Positions 17,872-26,949 of a DNA stretch of 64,000 nt are shown here, piece after piece. The notes under the pieces were generated by a model. It was not told the DNA's origin and ran no database searches. It saw nothing but the letters and a program-made list of their open reading frames with translations. The stretch lies in assembly GCF_029953595.1 (NCBI RefSeq), contig NZ_CP124537.1, forward strand, positions 105,108-169,107. The letters are read 5' to 3'. Made by a program: the position numbers and the translations under genes. Numbering within the stretch: position 1 is the stretch's first letter; every line of letters starts with the position of its first letter. This DNA is from Fuscovulum ytuae (lineage in GTDB: Bacteria > Pseudomonadota > Alphaproteobacteria > Rhodobacterales > Rhodobacteraceae).

Positions 17872-18707
17872 AGCGCAGCCCCGTCTTCCTGATCACGGTC
17901 CTCTGCTTTGGCTTTGCCTTCCTCTACATCCCGATCCTGTCGATGATCGTCTACAGCTTCAACGCCTCTCGCCTTGCCACGGTCTGGGGTGGCTTTTCGA
18001 CGAAATGGTATGTCTCGCTTCTGTCCAACAAACAGGTGATGGATGCGCTGATCCTGTCGCTGAAGATCGCCGTCATCTCGGCCACCTTCGCCACCATCCT
18101 TGGCACCATGGCAGGCATCGCGCTGGCACGGTTCCGCAAATTCAAAGGCCGGGTGATCTTTTCCGGCCTTGTCACCGCACCGCTCATCATGCCCGAAGTC
18201 ATCACCGGGATTTCCAGCCTGATCTTCTTCATCCTGCTCGCCGAATGGATCGGCTGGCCGGGTCAGCGCGGTTTCACCACCATCACGCTGGCGCATATCA
18301 CCTTTTCCATGGTCTTCGTGACAACGATCGTGCAGGCCCGCATGATCCAAGCCGACCGTGCGATCGAAGAGGCGGCGATGGACCTCGGCTCGCGCCCTTG
18401 GCAGGTGCTGTTCGATGTGACATTGCCCGTCATCAGCCCTGCTATCCTGTCAGGCTGGCTTTTGGCTTTCACCATCTCGCTGGATGACGTGGTCATCACC
18501 ACTTTCACCACCGGGCCGGGGGCCACCACGCTGCCTCTGCTGATCTGGTCTAAGGTCAAGCTGGGCGTCACCCCCGACATCAACGCGCTGGCCACGCTGA
18601 TGGTGGTCACCGTAGGCCTTGGCGTCATCATTGCGGGCATCGTCCTCAACCGGGCCGAGGCGCGACGACTGGCCGATGAACGCATGGCCTATCGCAGCAA
18701 TGACTGA
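17868..18707 (+). CDS. ABC transporter permease, PotC-like
   Basis: A 279-residue permease begun at ATG 17868. The first TM segment is FLITVLCFGFAFLYIPILSM. The EAA loop reads RAIEEAAMDLGSRPWQVLFD then VTLPVISPAIL, and the loop TISLDDVVITTFTTGPGATT is typical of PotC/PotI. It completes the four-component importer. The stop overlaps the following cupin gene by 8 bases. Confidence 0.92.
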   Translation: MKRSPVFLITVLCFGFAFLYIPILSMIVYSFNASRLATVWGGFSTKWYVSLLSNKQVMDALILSLKIAVISATFATILGTMAGIALARFRKFKGRVIFSGLVTAPLIMPEVITGISSLIFFILLAEWIGWPGQRGFTTITLAHITFSMVFVTTIVQARMIQADRAIEEAAMDLGSRPWQVLFDVTLPVISPAILSGWLLAFTISLDDVVITTFTTGPGATTLPLLIWSKVKLGVTPDINALATLMVVTVGLGVIIAGIVLNRAEARRLADERMAYRSND

Positions 18708-19551
18708 TCCACTTTCCCTGCTGCATGCGCCCTTGGGCGTGCCCGGATCAGGGCGCGTGCGCTACGGTGCGGCGATGGCGATGTATCGCGACGGTCACCT
18801 TACCGAACCGCAGCTCGAGGTCTATCGTGAAGCCTCCGCCCATGACGGACGCGATCCCGCCCCGATCCTTGCCGAACGCGGCCTGCCACCCGTACCGCAG
18901 GTCGCAGCATCAACGCCCATCCGCACCCTTTACGATGCCGCGCGCGACTACCTTTTGTCGCTCGCGCATCCCGGCGCAGCGGATGTTCGTTTGGGCCTGC
19001 CCACCGATCCGGGAACCGAAACCGCCCCCACCCCACTTCCCAACCCTGTGGTCGAGGCCTGGCTTGATCCCGCGCTTGCAGCCCTTTCTGCAACCCATCC
19101 TCTGCTGGCCCTATCGATCCGCCGCGCCAAGCCGCATCTGCACTGGGTGACATATGACGCCTATCCGCGCGCCCTGATCGGGGATGCCTTTCCCACCGGC
19201 CATGCTTTTGCCGCGCTTCGGGGCGAAGATGCCCCTTTCGCCGCGCAGGATTTCGAACTTGGCCTCTTCCTCATCGCGCCCGGCACGCTCTACCGCGACC
19301 ACCACCATCCCGCGCCAGAACTTTATGCCCCGCTCACCGGCCCGCATGACTGGCGCTTTTCTCCGGGCACAGCGCTGCACCCGAAACCGGCCCATGATCC
19401 TGTCTGGAACCCGCCGCACCGACCACATCTGACCCGAACGGGGACGATCCCCTTCCTTGCCTTCTACGTCTGGACGCAGGATGTGAACCTGCCTGCCGAA
19501 GTCATCCCCGCCGACGATTGGCCCGCGCTGGAAGCTGCCGCTCATGCCTGA
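18700..19551 (+). CDS. Cupin of the dimethylsulfoniopropionate (DMSP) lyase family
   Basis: A 283-residue protein whose C-terminal cupin carries LYRDHHHPAPELYAPLTG: H201, H203, E207 and Y209 fit the HxHxxxExY metal and catalytic set of DddQ/DddL-type DMSP lyases, with a further histidine at H240 or H243. The N-terminal 150 residues are helical. Known members cleave DMSP to acrylate and dimethyl sulfide; the family also contains many uncharacterised proteins. Its place in an operon with PotABCD-type import, Rieske and GcvT-like enzymes suggests a lyase acting on a betaine-like or sulfonium compound. The substrate is not established. Confidence 0.7.
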   Translation: MTDPLSLLHAPLGVPGSGRVRYGAAMAMYRDGHLTEPQLEVYREASAHDGRDPAPILAERGLPPVPQVAASTPIRTLYDAARDYLLSLAHPGAADVRLGLPTDPGTETAPTPLPNPVVEAWLDPALAALSATHPLLALSIRRAKPHLHWVTYDAYPRALIGDAFPTGHAFAALRGEDAPFAAQDFELGLFLIAPGTLYRDHHHPAPELYAPLTGPHDWRFSPGTALHPKPAHDPVWNPPHRPHLTRTGTIPFLAFYVWTQDVNLPAEVIPADDWPALEAAAHA

Positions 19552-21151
19552 CCTTCTCATCCACAATGCCCGCATCCGCACGATGGATGCCGCCAACCCC
19601 ACCGCCGATTGGATCTTGATCCGCGATGGCCGTATCGCCGCCCTTGGCCACGGCACCCCGCCCGCTGCAGGCGAAAGAATGGATGCGCAAGGCCGCCTCA
19701 TGCTGCCCGCCTTTCAAGACCCGCATATCCACCTTCTGTCAGGCGGGACAGACCTCGCCACGTCGGCCATGCTCTATGACGCGACGACGGAGGATGACCT
19801 CCTTGCCACGCTAAAGGCCCATTCGACGGCTCATCCCGACCTGCCGGTGGTGCTTGGCAGCGGCTGGCAGCCGGGGCTTTTTGGGGACCACAACCTCACT
19901 GCCACGCTGCTTGACAGCGTACTGCCCGACCGCCCGGCGGTGATCTATGACAGCTCCTTCCACAATGCCTGCCTCAACAGCACCGCATTGCAGATGGCCG
20001 GCATCACAGATGATACGCCCGATCCGCCCAACGGCCATATCCTGCGCGATTCCAAGGGACGCGCCACAGGCATGCTGCATGAAGAGGTCATTCCTTGGGC
20101 CGTCGCCCGCCTGCCGCAACTGACTGACGCGCATCTGCGGCAAGGTCTTCTCGCCGGGATGGCCCATGCCAATCGCCACGGGATCACCGGTGTCCTTGAC
20201 CCCCGCGTGACGGAAACGGAAGACCGCATCTATGCCGCAGCCCTTGCCGCTGGCGATCTGACACTGCGTATCTGTGGCGCGGCCTTGGTGACAGAAGCAG
20301 ATACGCCGGACTCCGCCACCACCCGCCTGTCCGCGCTGCGCGCCACCCGTCCGGGCCCGGACTATCACATCCATTCCGCGAAATTCTTTATGGACGGCGT
20401 CTTTGAAAACCGCACCGCCGCCTGCCTCGCCCCCTATGCCGATGGGCCCGGCGGCAATGCCCCCTGCATGTTTGGCGCTGCGGAAACCGACGCCCTTTTC
20501 ACCGCCCTCGATGCCGCGCGCTTTGCCATTCATGTTCATGTCATCGGCGATGCCGCCACACGCCGCGCGCTGGACGGTCTCTCCGCCGCCCGTGCCGCGA
20601 ATGGCTCTTGGCCTGCGCACCATCAACTCACCCATCTGCAACTCGTCCACCCTGAGGATGCCGCCCGCCTTCCCGGCCTTGCCACCGCCAATATCCAACC
20701 GCTCTGGGCCCGCTATGACCCGGTTATCCCCGATATCGCGCTCGATATGATCGGGGCCGCACGTCTGGAACAGACCTATGCCTTCCGCACCCTTCTGGAT
20801 CATGGCGCCGATTGGTGCCTGTCCTCCGATTGGCCGGTCAGCACACTGAACCCGTTCGAGATCATGGAAACCGCGCTCACCCGTCAGGCCCGCCGCGCCG
20901 ATGGCCCCAAGCCCCCCTTCCTGCCCGAACAGGCGCTCACCATCCATGAAGCCGTCCTTGGCTATACCGCCCATGCCGCCCGTGCCTGCTGGCGGGACGG
21001 ATTCACCGGCATCCTGCGCGCGGGCTTTTCCGCCGACCTCATCCTTCTGGACCGCGATATCTTCGCCTGCCCCGCGGATGAGGTTTCCGACACCACCGTC
21101 CTTCTCACCCTCTTCAAGGGCCGCCCAGTCTGGCAGTCCCCCACCCTCTGA
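19544..21151 (+). CDS. Amidohydrolase, YtcJ-like (amidohydrolase 3 family)
   Basis: A 535-residue metal-dependent hydrolase. The N-terminal composite-sheet strand MPDLLIHNARIRTMDAANPT and metal ligands in FQDPHIHLLSGG mark the amidohydrolase superfamily; downstream are FAIHVHVIGDAA and the catalytic aspartate region WCLSSDWPVSTLNP. YtcJ-like enzymes hydrolyse amides and N-formyl or cyclic compounds; the exact substrate is unknown. It overlaps the cupin gene by 8 bases, so it is co-translated. Confidence 0.88.
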   Translation: MPDLLIHNARIRTMDAANPTADWILIRDGRIAALGHGTPPAAGERMDAQGRLMLPAFQDPHIHLLSGGTDLATSAMLYDATTEDDLLATLKAHSTAHPDLPVVLGSGWQPGLFGDHNLTATLLDSVLPDRPAVIYDSSFHNACLNSTALQMAGITDDTPDPPNGHILRDSKGRATGMLHEEVIPWAVARLPQLTDAHLRQGLLAGMAHANRHGITGVLDPRVTETEDRIYAAALAAGDLTLRICGAALVTEADTPDSATTRLSALRATRPGPDYHIHSAKFFMDGVFENRTAACLAPYADGPGGNAPCMFGAAETDALFTALDAARFAIHVHVIGDAATRRALDGLSAARAANGSWPAHHQLTHLQLVHPEDAARLPGLATANIQPLWARYDPVIPDIALDMIGAARLEQTYAFRTLLDHGADWCLSSDWPVSTLNPFEIMETALTRQARRADGPKPPFLPEQALTIHEAVLGYTAHAARACWRDGFTGILRAGFSADLILLDRDIFACPADEVSDTTVLLTLFKGRPVWQSPTL

Positions 21152-21178
21152 CCCAACCCCCCTGACCGGAGCAGAAAG

Positions 21179-21952
21179 ATGAGCGATCAAGACCACTATC
21201 CCCCCCGCCTGATCGCGATGCTCGAGGCGATCTGGGGCGAAGGCTTCCTTTCCCCGGGCGGTCCGGATGAGGTGGCGCGTGTGATCGGAACCCACGACCT
21301 GACTGGGAAATCCGTGCTGGATATCGGCTGCGGCGCGGGCGGGATCGACATCGCACTGGTGCAGACGCATGGCGCAGGCTACGTGACCGGCCTTGATGTG
21401 GAAGACCCCGTCATCAACCATGCGCGAGGGCTTGTCGAACGGGCCGGGCTCACCTCTCGCATCGGACTGGTCAAGGTGGCACCCGGCCCCCTGCCCTTCC
21501 CGCCCGAAACCTTTGACGTCGTCTTCTCCAAGGATTCCATCATCCACATCCCCGACAAGCACGCCTTGATGGCCGAGGTATTTCGCGTCCTCAAACCGGG
21601 CGGGTGGTTCCTTGCATCGGACTGGCTGATCGGCACCGAAGACATCAGCCCCATGATGGCCGATTACATCGCTGCCGAAGGGCTCGATTTCGGGATGGCC
21701 ACTGCCGCGCGCTATCTAGACGCGATGACAAAGGCAGGCTTTACCACCAAAAGCGCAACCTCCCGAAACGCTTGGTATCGCGAAAAAGCGCGCGAGGAAC
21801 TCGCGCGCCTCAAGGGCGATGTCGGGGCCAAGGCCGCGCAGATCGTGGGACAAGATTTCGTCGATCAGAACATCGGCATCTGGTCTCGGATGATCCCAGT
21901 TCTGGACAGTGGCGAACATTGCCCCACGCATCTGGCGGCCCGCAAACCCTGA
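21179..21952 (+). CDS. SAM-dependent class I methyltransferase
   Basis: A 257-residue enzyme with a Rossmann methyltransferase core: motif I VLDIGCGAGGIDIAL, acidic strand GLDVEDP, motif IV FDVVFSKDSIIHIPDK and motif VI VLKPGGWFLASDW. The sequence style (SKDSIIHIPDK) is that of phosphoethanolamine and glycine/sarcosine N-methyltransferases. Ending a demethylating operon with a methyltransferase is curious; it may recycle methyl groups or act on an intermediate. AGCAGAAAG provides a modest ribosome site. Confidence 0.85.
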   Translation: MSDQDHYPPRLIAMLEAIWGEGFLSPGGPDEVARVIGTHDLTGKSVLDIGCGAGGIDIALVQTHGAGYVTGLDVEDPVINHARGLVERAGLTSRIGLVKVAPGPLPFPPETFDVVFSKDSIIHIPDKHALMAEVFRVLKPGGWFLASDWLIGTEDISPMMADYIAAEGLDFGMATAARYLDAMTKAGFTTKSATSRNAWYREKAREELARLKGDVGAKAAQIVGQDFVDQNIGIWSRMIPVLDSGEHCPTHLAARKP

Positions 21953-21958
21953 ACGGGC

Positions 21959-23689
21959 TTACAGGTCCATGTAGATATGCCGTTCGGCTGCCGCACCCGG
22001 ATGCGTGACCGCACCCCAGCGCGCGCCGCCCACGAGACGTGCGAATTTCCACACGGCGCCTGTGGCATAGATCGTCTCGCGCGGGCCTTTCCATTCGGCC
22101 TTGCGGCGCGTCATCTCGTCCTCGTCCACAGCGACGGACAACTCACCCGTGATCGCGTTGATGGTGATCACGTCGCCATCCCGCAGAAGGGCAATCGGCC
22201 CGCCATGCGCGGCCTCCGGCCCCACATGGCCCACGCAGAAGCCCCGTGTCGCGCCCGAGAAACGGCCATCGGTGATCAGTGCCACCTTCTTGCCCATGCC
22301 TTGGCCCGAAATCGCGGCGGTGGTGGCCAGCATCTCGCGCATCCCCGGCCCGCCTGACGGGCCTTCATTGCGGATCACGATCACCTCGCCCGCCTTATAG
22401 GCCCGCTTGCGCACCGCCTCAAAGGCTTCTTCCTCGCATTCGAAAACCCGCGCCGGGCCTGTAAAGACCTGCTCTTCCGGCTTCATCCCCGCGACCTTCA
22501 CGATGGCCCCATCCGGCGCAAGGTTGCCGCGCAGTCCGACCACGCCACCCGTCGCCGTGATGGGCGCCGCGATGGGATGGATCACGCGCCCATCCGCCTC
22601 ACCCCGGATCTCCTCCAGCTCCTCGCCCAAGGTCCGCCCGCTTGCCGTGATGCAATCCAGATGCAAAAGCCCGGCCTTCGCCAGTTCCTTCATCACCACC
22701 GGCACGCCGCCCACCTCATACATATCCTTGGCGACATACTCTCCACCGGGACGCAGGTTCACGAAATAGGGCGTGTCGCGCATGATGTCGGTCACATCGA
22801 ACAGATCGAAAGCAATCCCCGCCTCATGCGCAATGGCGGGCAGATGCAGCGCCGCATTGGTGCTGCCCCCCGTGCAGGCCACGACCCGCGCCGCATTCTC
22901 AAGGCTCTTCCGCGTGACCACATCCCGCGCACGGATGTTCTTCTCGATCAACCGCATTACCGCCTCACCCGATGCCATCCCATATTGGTCGCGGCTTTCA
23001 TAAGGCGCGGGCGCCCCGGATGAATTCAGCAGGGCCAACCCCAACGCCTCTGACACGCAGGCCATCGTATTGGCCGTGTATTGCGCCCCGCAGGCCCCGG
23101 CACTGGGACAGGCCACCCGCTCAAGGATCGCCAGTTCCGCATCGCTCAGGCTGCCCGCCTGATGCTTTCCCACCGCCTCGAACACGTCCTGAACCGTGAC
23201 ATCCTGCCCGTTCAACCGCCCCGGCAGGATCGAACCGCCATAGATAAAGACCGACGGCACATTCAGCCGCACCATGGCCATCATCATCCCCGGCAAGCTC
23301 TTGTCACACCCAGCCAACCCCACCAACGCGTCATAGCAATGCCCGCGCATCGTCAGTTCGACCGTATCCGCAATGGCATCGCGCGAAGCGAGGGATGACC
23401 GCATCCCTTCATGCCCCATGGCAATGCCATCGGTTACCGTGATCGTGGTAAATTCGCGCGGCGTCCCGCCCCCCGACTTCACGCCCAGCTTCACCGCCTG
23501 CGCCTGCCGGTTCAGCGCGATGTTGCACGGTGCTGCCTCGTTCCAGCAGGTCGCAACACCGATCCACGGGCGGTGAATCTCCTCCTCCGTCAGGCCCATC
23601 GCGTAGAAATAGCTGCGATGCGGCGCGCGCGCCGGGCCTTCCGTCACATGTCGGCTCGGCAGGCGGGACTTTTCGAAACGCTGGTTCAT
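21959..23689 (-). CDS. ilvD: Dihydroxy-acid dehydratase IlvD
   Basis: A 576-residue dehydratase when begun at ATG 23689, with GAGGACC upstream; the frame stays open further 5' but without family similarity. Fe-S cluster cysteines are in TCWNEAAPCN, GLAGCDKSLPGMMMA and ACPSAGACGAQYTANTM, the full IlvD/Edd set. It converts dihydroxy acids to 2-keto acids in valine, leucine and isoleucine synthesis. It converges on the methyltransferase gene with only 6 bases between stops. Confidence 0.93.
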   Translation of the reverse strand: MNQRFEKSRLPSRHVTEGPARAPHRSYFYAMGLTEEEIHRPWIGVATCWNEAAPCNIALNRQAQAVKLGVKSGGGTPREFTTITVTDGIAMGHEGMRSSLASRDAIADTVELTMRGHCYDALVGLAGCDKSLPGMMMAMVRLNVPSVFIYGGSILPGRLNGQDVTVQDVFEAVGKHQAGSLSDAELAILERVACPSAGACGAQYTANTMACVSEALGLALLNSSGAPAPYESRDQYGMASGEAVMRLIEKNIRARDVVTRKSLENAARVVACTGGSTNAALHLPAIAHEAGIAFDLFDVTDIMRDTPYFVNLRPGGEYVAKDMYEVGGVPVVMKELAKAGLLHLDCITASGRTLGEELEEIRGEADGRVIHPIAAPITATGGVVGLRGNLAPDGAIVKVAGMKPEEQVFTGPARVFECEEEAFEAVRKRAYKAGEVIVIRNEGPSGGPGMREMLATTAAISGQGMGKKVALITDGRFSGATRGFCVGHVGPEAAHGGPIALLRDGDVITINAITGELSVAVDEDEMTRRKAEWKGPRETIYATGAVWKFARLVGGARWGAVTHPGAAAERHIYMDL

Positions 23690-23721
23690 GATCAGTTGGT
23701 CCTCGTTCGGGCTTTGTTCGG

Positions 23722-24558
23722 TTAAGGATTGCACATAGGGCACTGGCCGGGGTCGGCCCAGTCGGGTGCCGCGGGAAAAGACTGCGCCGCCTCGGCCCCG
23801 CAGGCGGTGCAACCAAGGATCTCGGTCCTCGGCAAGGCGGTGGGCGTGCCGCAATCAGCACAGGGCAGCCCTGCCTCTACTCGCAATCGGCCCCAGCCGG
23901 GTGCCGCACAGGCCGGACAGGTGCGCGCCAACCGTGCCACAAGCTGCGCGGCAAGATCACCGATCACCGCCATCCGGCGTGGGTTCAGATGCGCCCGCAT
24001 ATCGGTCGTGACCATGGCCCGCCCGCTATCAGACAGGGCAATCGCTTCTGCCACGGCACGTTCCACCCCGCGGGCTTCCGTCAAACCCTTGGCCAAAGGC
24101 CGCGACGCCCCCTCGCCCGCGACCACCACCGCCACTTCGGGAAAGGCGATCCGGGCCAGAAACCCCTCAACCTCCCCCACCGAAGCGACCAGCGCCTGGT
24201 CATAGGTCGGGCGGTCATCGCGCAGCACTTCCACGATCTCGCGCCCCGTTGCCGCGTCGTGCCACAGCAGCATTTCCTGCCCCAAGGCAAGGAAAGGGAT
24301 CACCGGATGCGGCCCATAGGCCCCTTCGCTCGCCACCCCCACAGACAGGCCCGTCAGGGCAACCGCGGCCTTGGCCTTGGCGCGCGCCGCCTGTTCCATT
24401 GTGCCAGCCCGTGCCACCTCGCCAGAAAATGTCCCGAACTGGTCGGTATCCAACCCCGCCGGAACCTCCAACGCGATCCCAAGCGCAGCGAAAGGCGGGG
24501 CAATGGCCGCCGCCTTTCCATGCATCGTGCCAAGCGCCACACGCTTGGGTAGGGTCAT
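23722..24558 (-). CDS. DUF6671-like protein with C-terminal CxxC zinc-ribbon motifs
   Basis: A 278-residue soluble protein. The N-terminal part ([48 protein letters not shown]) matches my recollection of the DUF6671 family. The C-terminus has four cysteine pairs (CPAC, CADC, CTAC, CPMC), suggesting one or two zinc ribbons. The start overlaps the dabA stop as ATGA, placing it in the dabBA operon. Its link to carbon uptake is only by co-transcription; the function is unknown. Confidence 0.65.
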   Translation of the reverse strand: MTLPKRVALGTMHGKAAAIAPPFAALGIALEVPAGLDTDQFGTFSGEVARAGTMEQAARAKAKAAVALTGLSVGVASEGAYGPHPVIPFLALGQEMLLWHDAATGREIVEVLRDDRPTYDQALVASVGEVEGFLARIAFPEVAVVVAGEGASRPLAKGLTEARGVERAVAEAIALSDSGRAMVTTDMRAHLNPRRMAVIGDLAAQLVARLARTCPACAAPGWGRLRVEAGLPCADCGTPTALPRTEILGCTACGAEAAQSFPAAPDWADPGQCPMCNP

Positions 24559-26936
24559 GCCGCGCGCCGCTCCGAAACCTCACCTTCCCAGCGCAGACCG
24601 GGCCGATAGCGCGACACGATCTGCCCGCCCTCCATCGCGAAAAGATGCAGCCAGCCATTGTCGAACAGCGCCCGTACGCCCGGATGCTTTTCCAGCACCG
24701 CCGTCATCGCCTCGACCGGGGCTTCGATCATCACCGACAGCCGCAGGGGATCATGCGCCAGCGCCTCACCGTCATGCACCGCCTGCATCGGCAGGCCGGG
24801 GCGCAGCATGCCACCATTGCCCTCAACCACACCAATCCCGCCCACGACATTGTGGATCAGCTTGTTGCCACCCCCAAACAGGTCCGGCGCGACGGATGAC
24901 CCAAAATATTGCAGGCTGATCCAGCTTGCCACCACCACCGGCGCAGTCAGGATCAGTTCCAAGGTGCCAAAGCCCTGATCCGCCTGCCAGTCATAGCTGT
25001 GCAAGAAGGCCCGCCCCTCCAGATCGACACCTGCCGTCGCTGCTCGCGGTGCCGCAATGAAGGCAGCGCACCCTGCCAGACCCCATTCCGGCCGCACCTC
25101 GGACCAGTTCACCGCCCGTTGCAGCAACCCATCGTCCGTGGCACCCGGCAAGCGCAGCGACCGCTCCCCCCGCGCCACCTTGCCCGCCTTCGACAGCCAT
25201 CCCTTGGCCTGCGCAAGGTCCGCCATGTGGCTGACAGGCAGGCCATCGGCATAAAGCGTGACCTTATCCGTCGTCGTGTCGTGAAGGCCCGCGACGAAGA
25301 CGGTATCGCTGGGCAGATCAATCCCCTGCGCAGGCAGCCCCGCCCGCGCCTCGGGATCGTTCAGAAGATCGGCCAGAAGCCGGGCCGATACCTCGCCCGT
25401 CTGCCCACCGCAGGCCCCGCAATGATAAGCGCTTTCATGCGGGTTGTTGGTCACCTGCGCACCATGGCCCAACAGCAGGATCAGCCGCGCATGGCCCTTG
25501 GTCATGCTCATCGCGCGCAGCACTGCCGCCGCCGTTGCCGTCTTCGCCGCCGCATCCAGCGCCGTTTCGAACTTCGGCGCAGGGGAGACATGCGCTGCGC
25601 CGCCCAGATGCAGCGAGTCCTTCACCAGCTTCCATCCATAGGCCGGGCCCGCCGCTTCGACAAAGGCGAAAGAAGACACCGCCGCCTGCCGGAACCGGCC
25701 CCAGGCCCGCGTTGCCCGCGCCGCAATCCGCGCCTGCGCCTCGGCTTCCGGTGCGGCATGGCTGGATGTGTCCAGCTTGGCATTCAACAGAACCGGCAGA
25801 TGCGCTGCGACCTCATCCGTCCCATGCGCCTTATGCGCCAAGGGCAGGCCGAAAAAGCCTGCAAAACCGATCGTCTCGATCCCCGGATTCAGGCTTTCCA
25901 AGGCGCGGCGCATCACCTCGGACCTTACGTCGATGCAGAAGGCCGCCTGCAAGGCAGGCCGCCCCGCCGCCGCCTTCGGCCCGATCAGCCGCGCAGCAAG
26001 GCCCCGCTGCACCGCCCGCTCCGCTGCCTCTTGCAGGATCGCATCCACCACCATGTCAGGCGTCGGTGCCGGTGGCACGTCATGCGTCGCCACGACCGAA
26101 GCCCAACCATCCGCAATCTGCGGCACCGTTTCCAGCAATGCCTCTTCAAACATCAGCCGGATCGCCAGCAGATCGGTCAGCGTGGCATCCGTTTGCCCCG
26201 CCAGCTCCGCCTGCCAAAGCAGCCACCGCGCATGCTGCGCCCAACCACCCAGATCGATCAGCAAACGATGGAACGCCGTCTCCGCCGCTGCCTCGGACAA
26301 GCCCAGCCGTTCCGCCGCGCGCAGGATCGCGCGCTCTGGCGTGTCGGGTGCTGCTTCGACATGGGCGCAAAACCCTGCAAGCCCCGCGATTTCGGGCGTC
26401 AGGTCATGCGTCGCCCAGACCCGCCACGCTGCAAAGGCACCCTGCCCCGGTGCGGGCGACCACAGCGCCTGCCCCCGGTCAAACCGCCCCGCCGCCCAAA
26501 GCCCGATGGCACGGGTAATCACCGCAGGCCAATCAACCCCGGTCGCCTCTGCCGCAAGTTCCGCCACAGTCGGCACGGCCTTCAGGGCGGGCGCAGGCTG
26601 CGTGATCCGCGCCTTCATCAGTGCAAGGTCCACAGGCTTCAACGGCGAAGGCTGCGCGATCAGGGCCGCCGCAAGGTCGTCCTCGCTGATCCGGCCATCC
26701 TGCACCATCGCCACGAATTCTGCCCGTGGCCGCATCAGCCGGACACCTGCCACCCGCGCCATCCGCGCCTGTGCCGTGGCCAGATCCTCGCCCGTCTGGC
26801 CAAGGAATGGGTTCACCGCCACCGTGGCCGACAGGGGGAAGGCCGGCGGGATCGCCCGCGCCGCCGCCTCTGCCGCCGTCAGAAGACCCGAGATGCGGGC
26901 CGGTGCGATCTGTGTGTGCTTCAGGAACATGTCCAT
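24555..26936 (-). CDS. dabA: Inorganic carbon transporter subunit DabA (DUF2309)
   Basis: A 793-residue protein of the YbcC/UPF0753 family, now known as DabA, the beta-carbonic-anhydrase-like subunit of an energy-coupled CO2 trap. Zinc-site residues appear in [17 protein letters not shown] (Cys and Asp) and in [15 protein letters not shown] followed by [10 protein letters not shown] (His and Cys). The frame opens with TTG at 26939, then ATG at 26936 and ATG at 26930; AGGAG in front fits the last best. It lies 13 bases after dabB. Confidence 0.92.
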   Translation of the reverse strand: MDMFLKHTQIAPARISGLLTAAEAAARAIPPAFPLSATVAVNPFLGQTGEDLATAQARMARVAGVRLMRPRAEFVAMVQDGRISEDDLAAALIAQPSPLKPVDLALMKARITQPAPALKAVPTVAELAAEATGVDWPAVITRAIGLWAAGRFDRGQALWSPAPGQGAFAAWRVWATHDLTPEIAGLAGFCAHVEAAPDTPERAILRAAERLGLSEAAAETAFHRLLIDLGGWAQHARWLLWQAELAGQTDATLTDLLAIRLMFEEALLETVPQIADGWASVVATHDVPPAPTPDMVVDAILQEAAERAVQRGLAARLIGPKAAAGRPALQAAFCIDVRSEVMRRALESLNPGIETIGFAGFFGLPLAHKAHGTDEVAAHLPVLLNAKLDTSSHAAPEAEAQARIAARATRAWGRFRQAAVSSFAFVEAAGPAYGWKLVKDSLHLGGAAHVSPAPKFETALDAAAKTATAAAVLRAMSMTKGHARLILLLGHGAQVTNNPHESAYHCGACGGQTGEVSARLLADLLNDPEARAGLPAQGIDLPSDTVFVAGLHDTTTDKVTLYADGLPVSHMADLAQAKGWLSKAGKVARGERSLRLPGATDDGLLQRAVNWSEVRPEWGLAGCAAFIAAPRAATAGVDLEGRAFLHSYDWQADQGFGTLELILTAPVVVASWISLQYFGSSVAPDLFGGGNKLIHNVVGGIGVVEGNGGMLRPGLPMQAVHDGEALAHDPLRLSVMIEAPVEAMTAVLEKHPGVRALFDNGWLHLFAMEGGQIVSRYRPGLRWEGEVSERRAA

Positions 26937-26949
26937 CAACTCCTATGCG

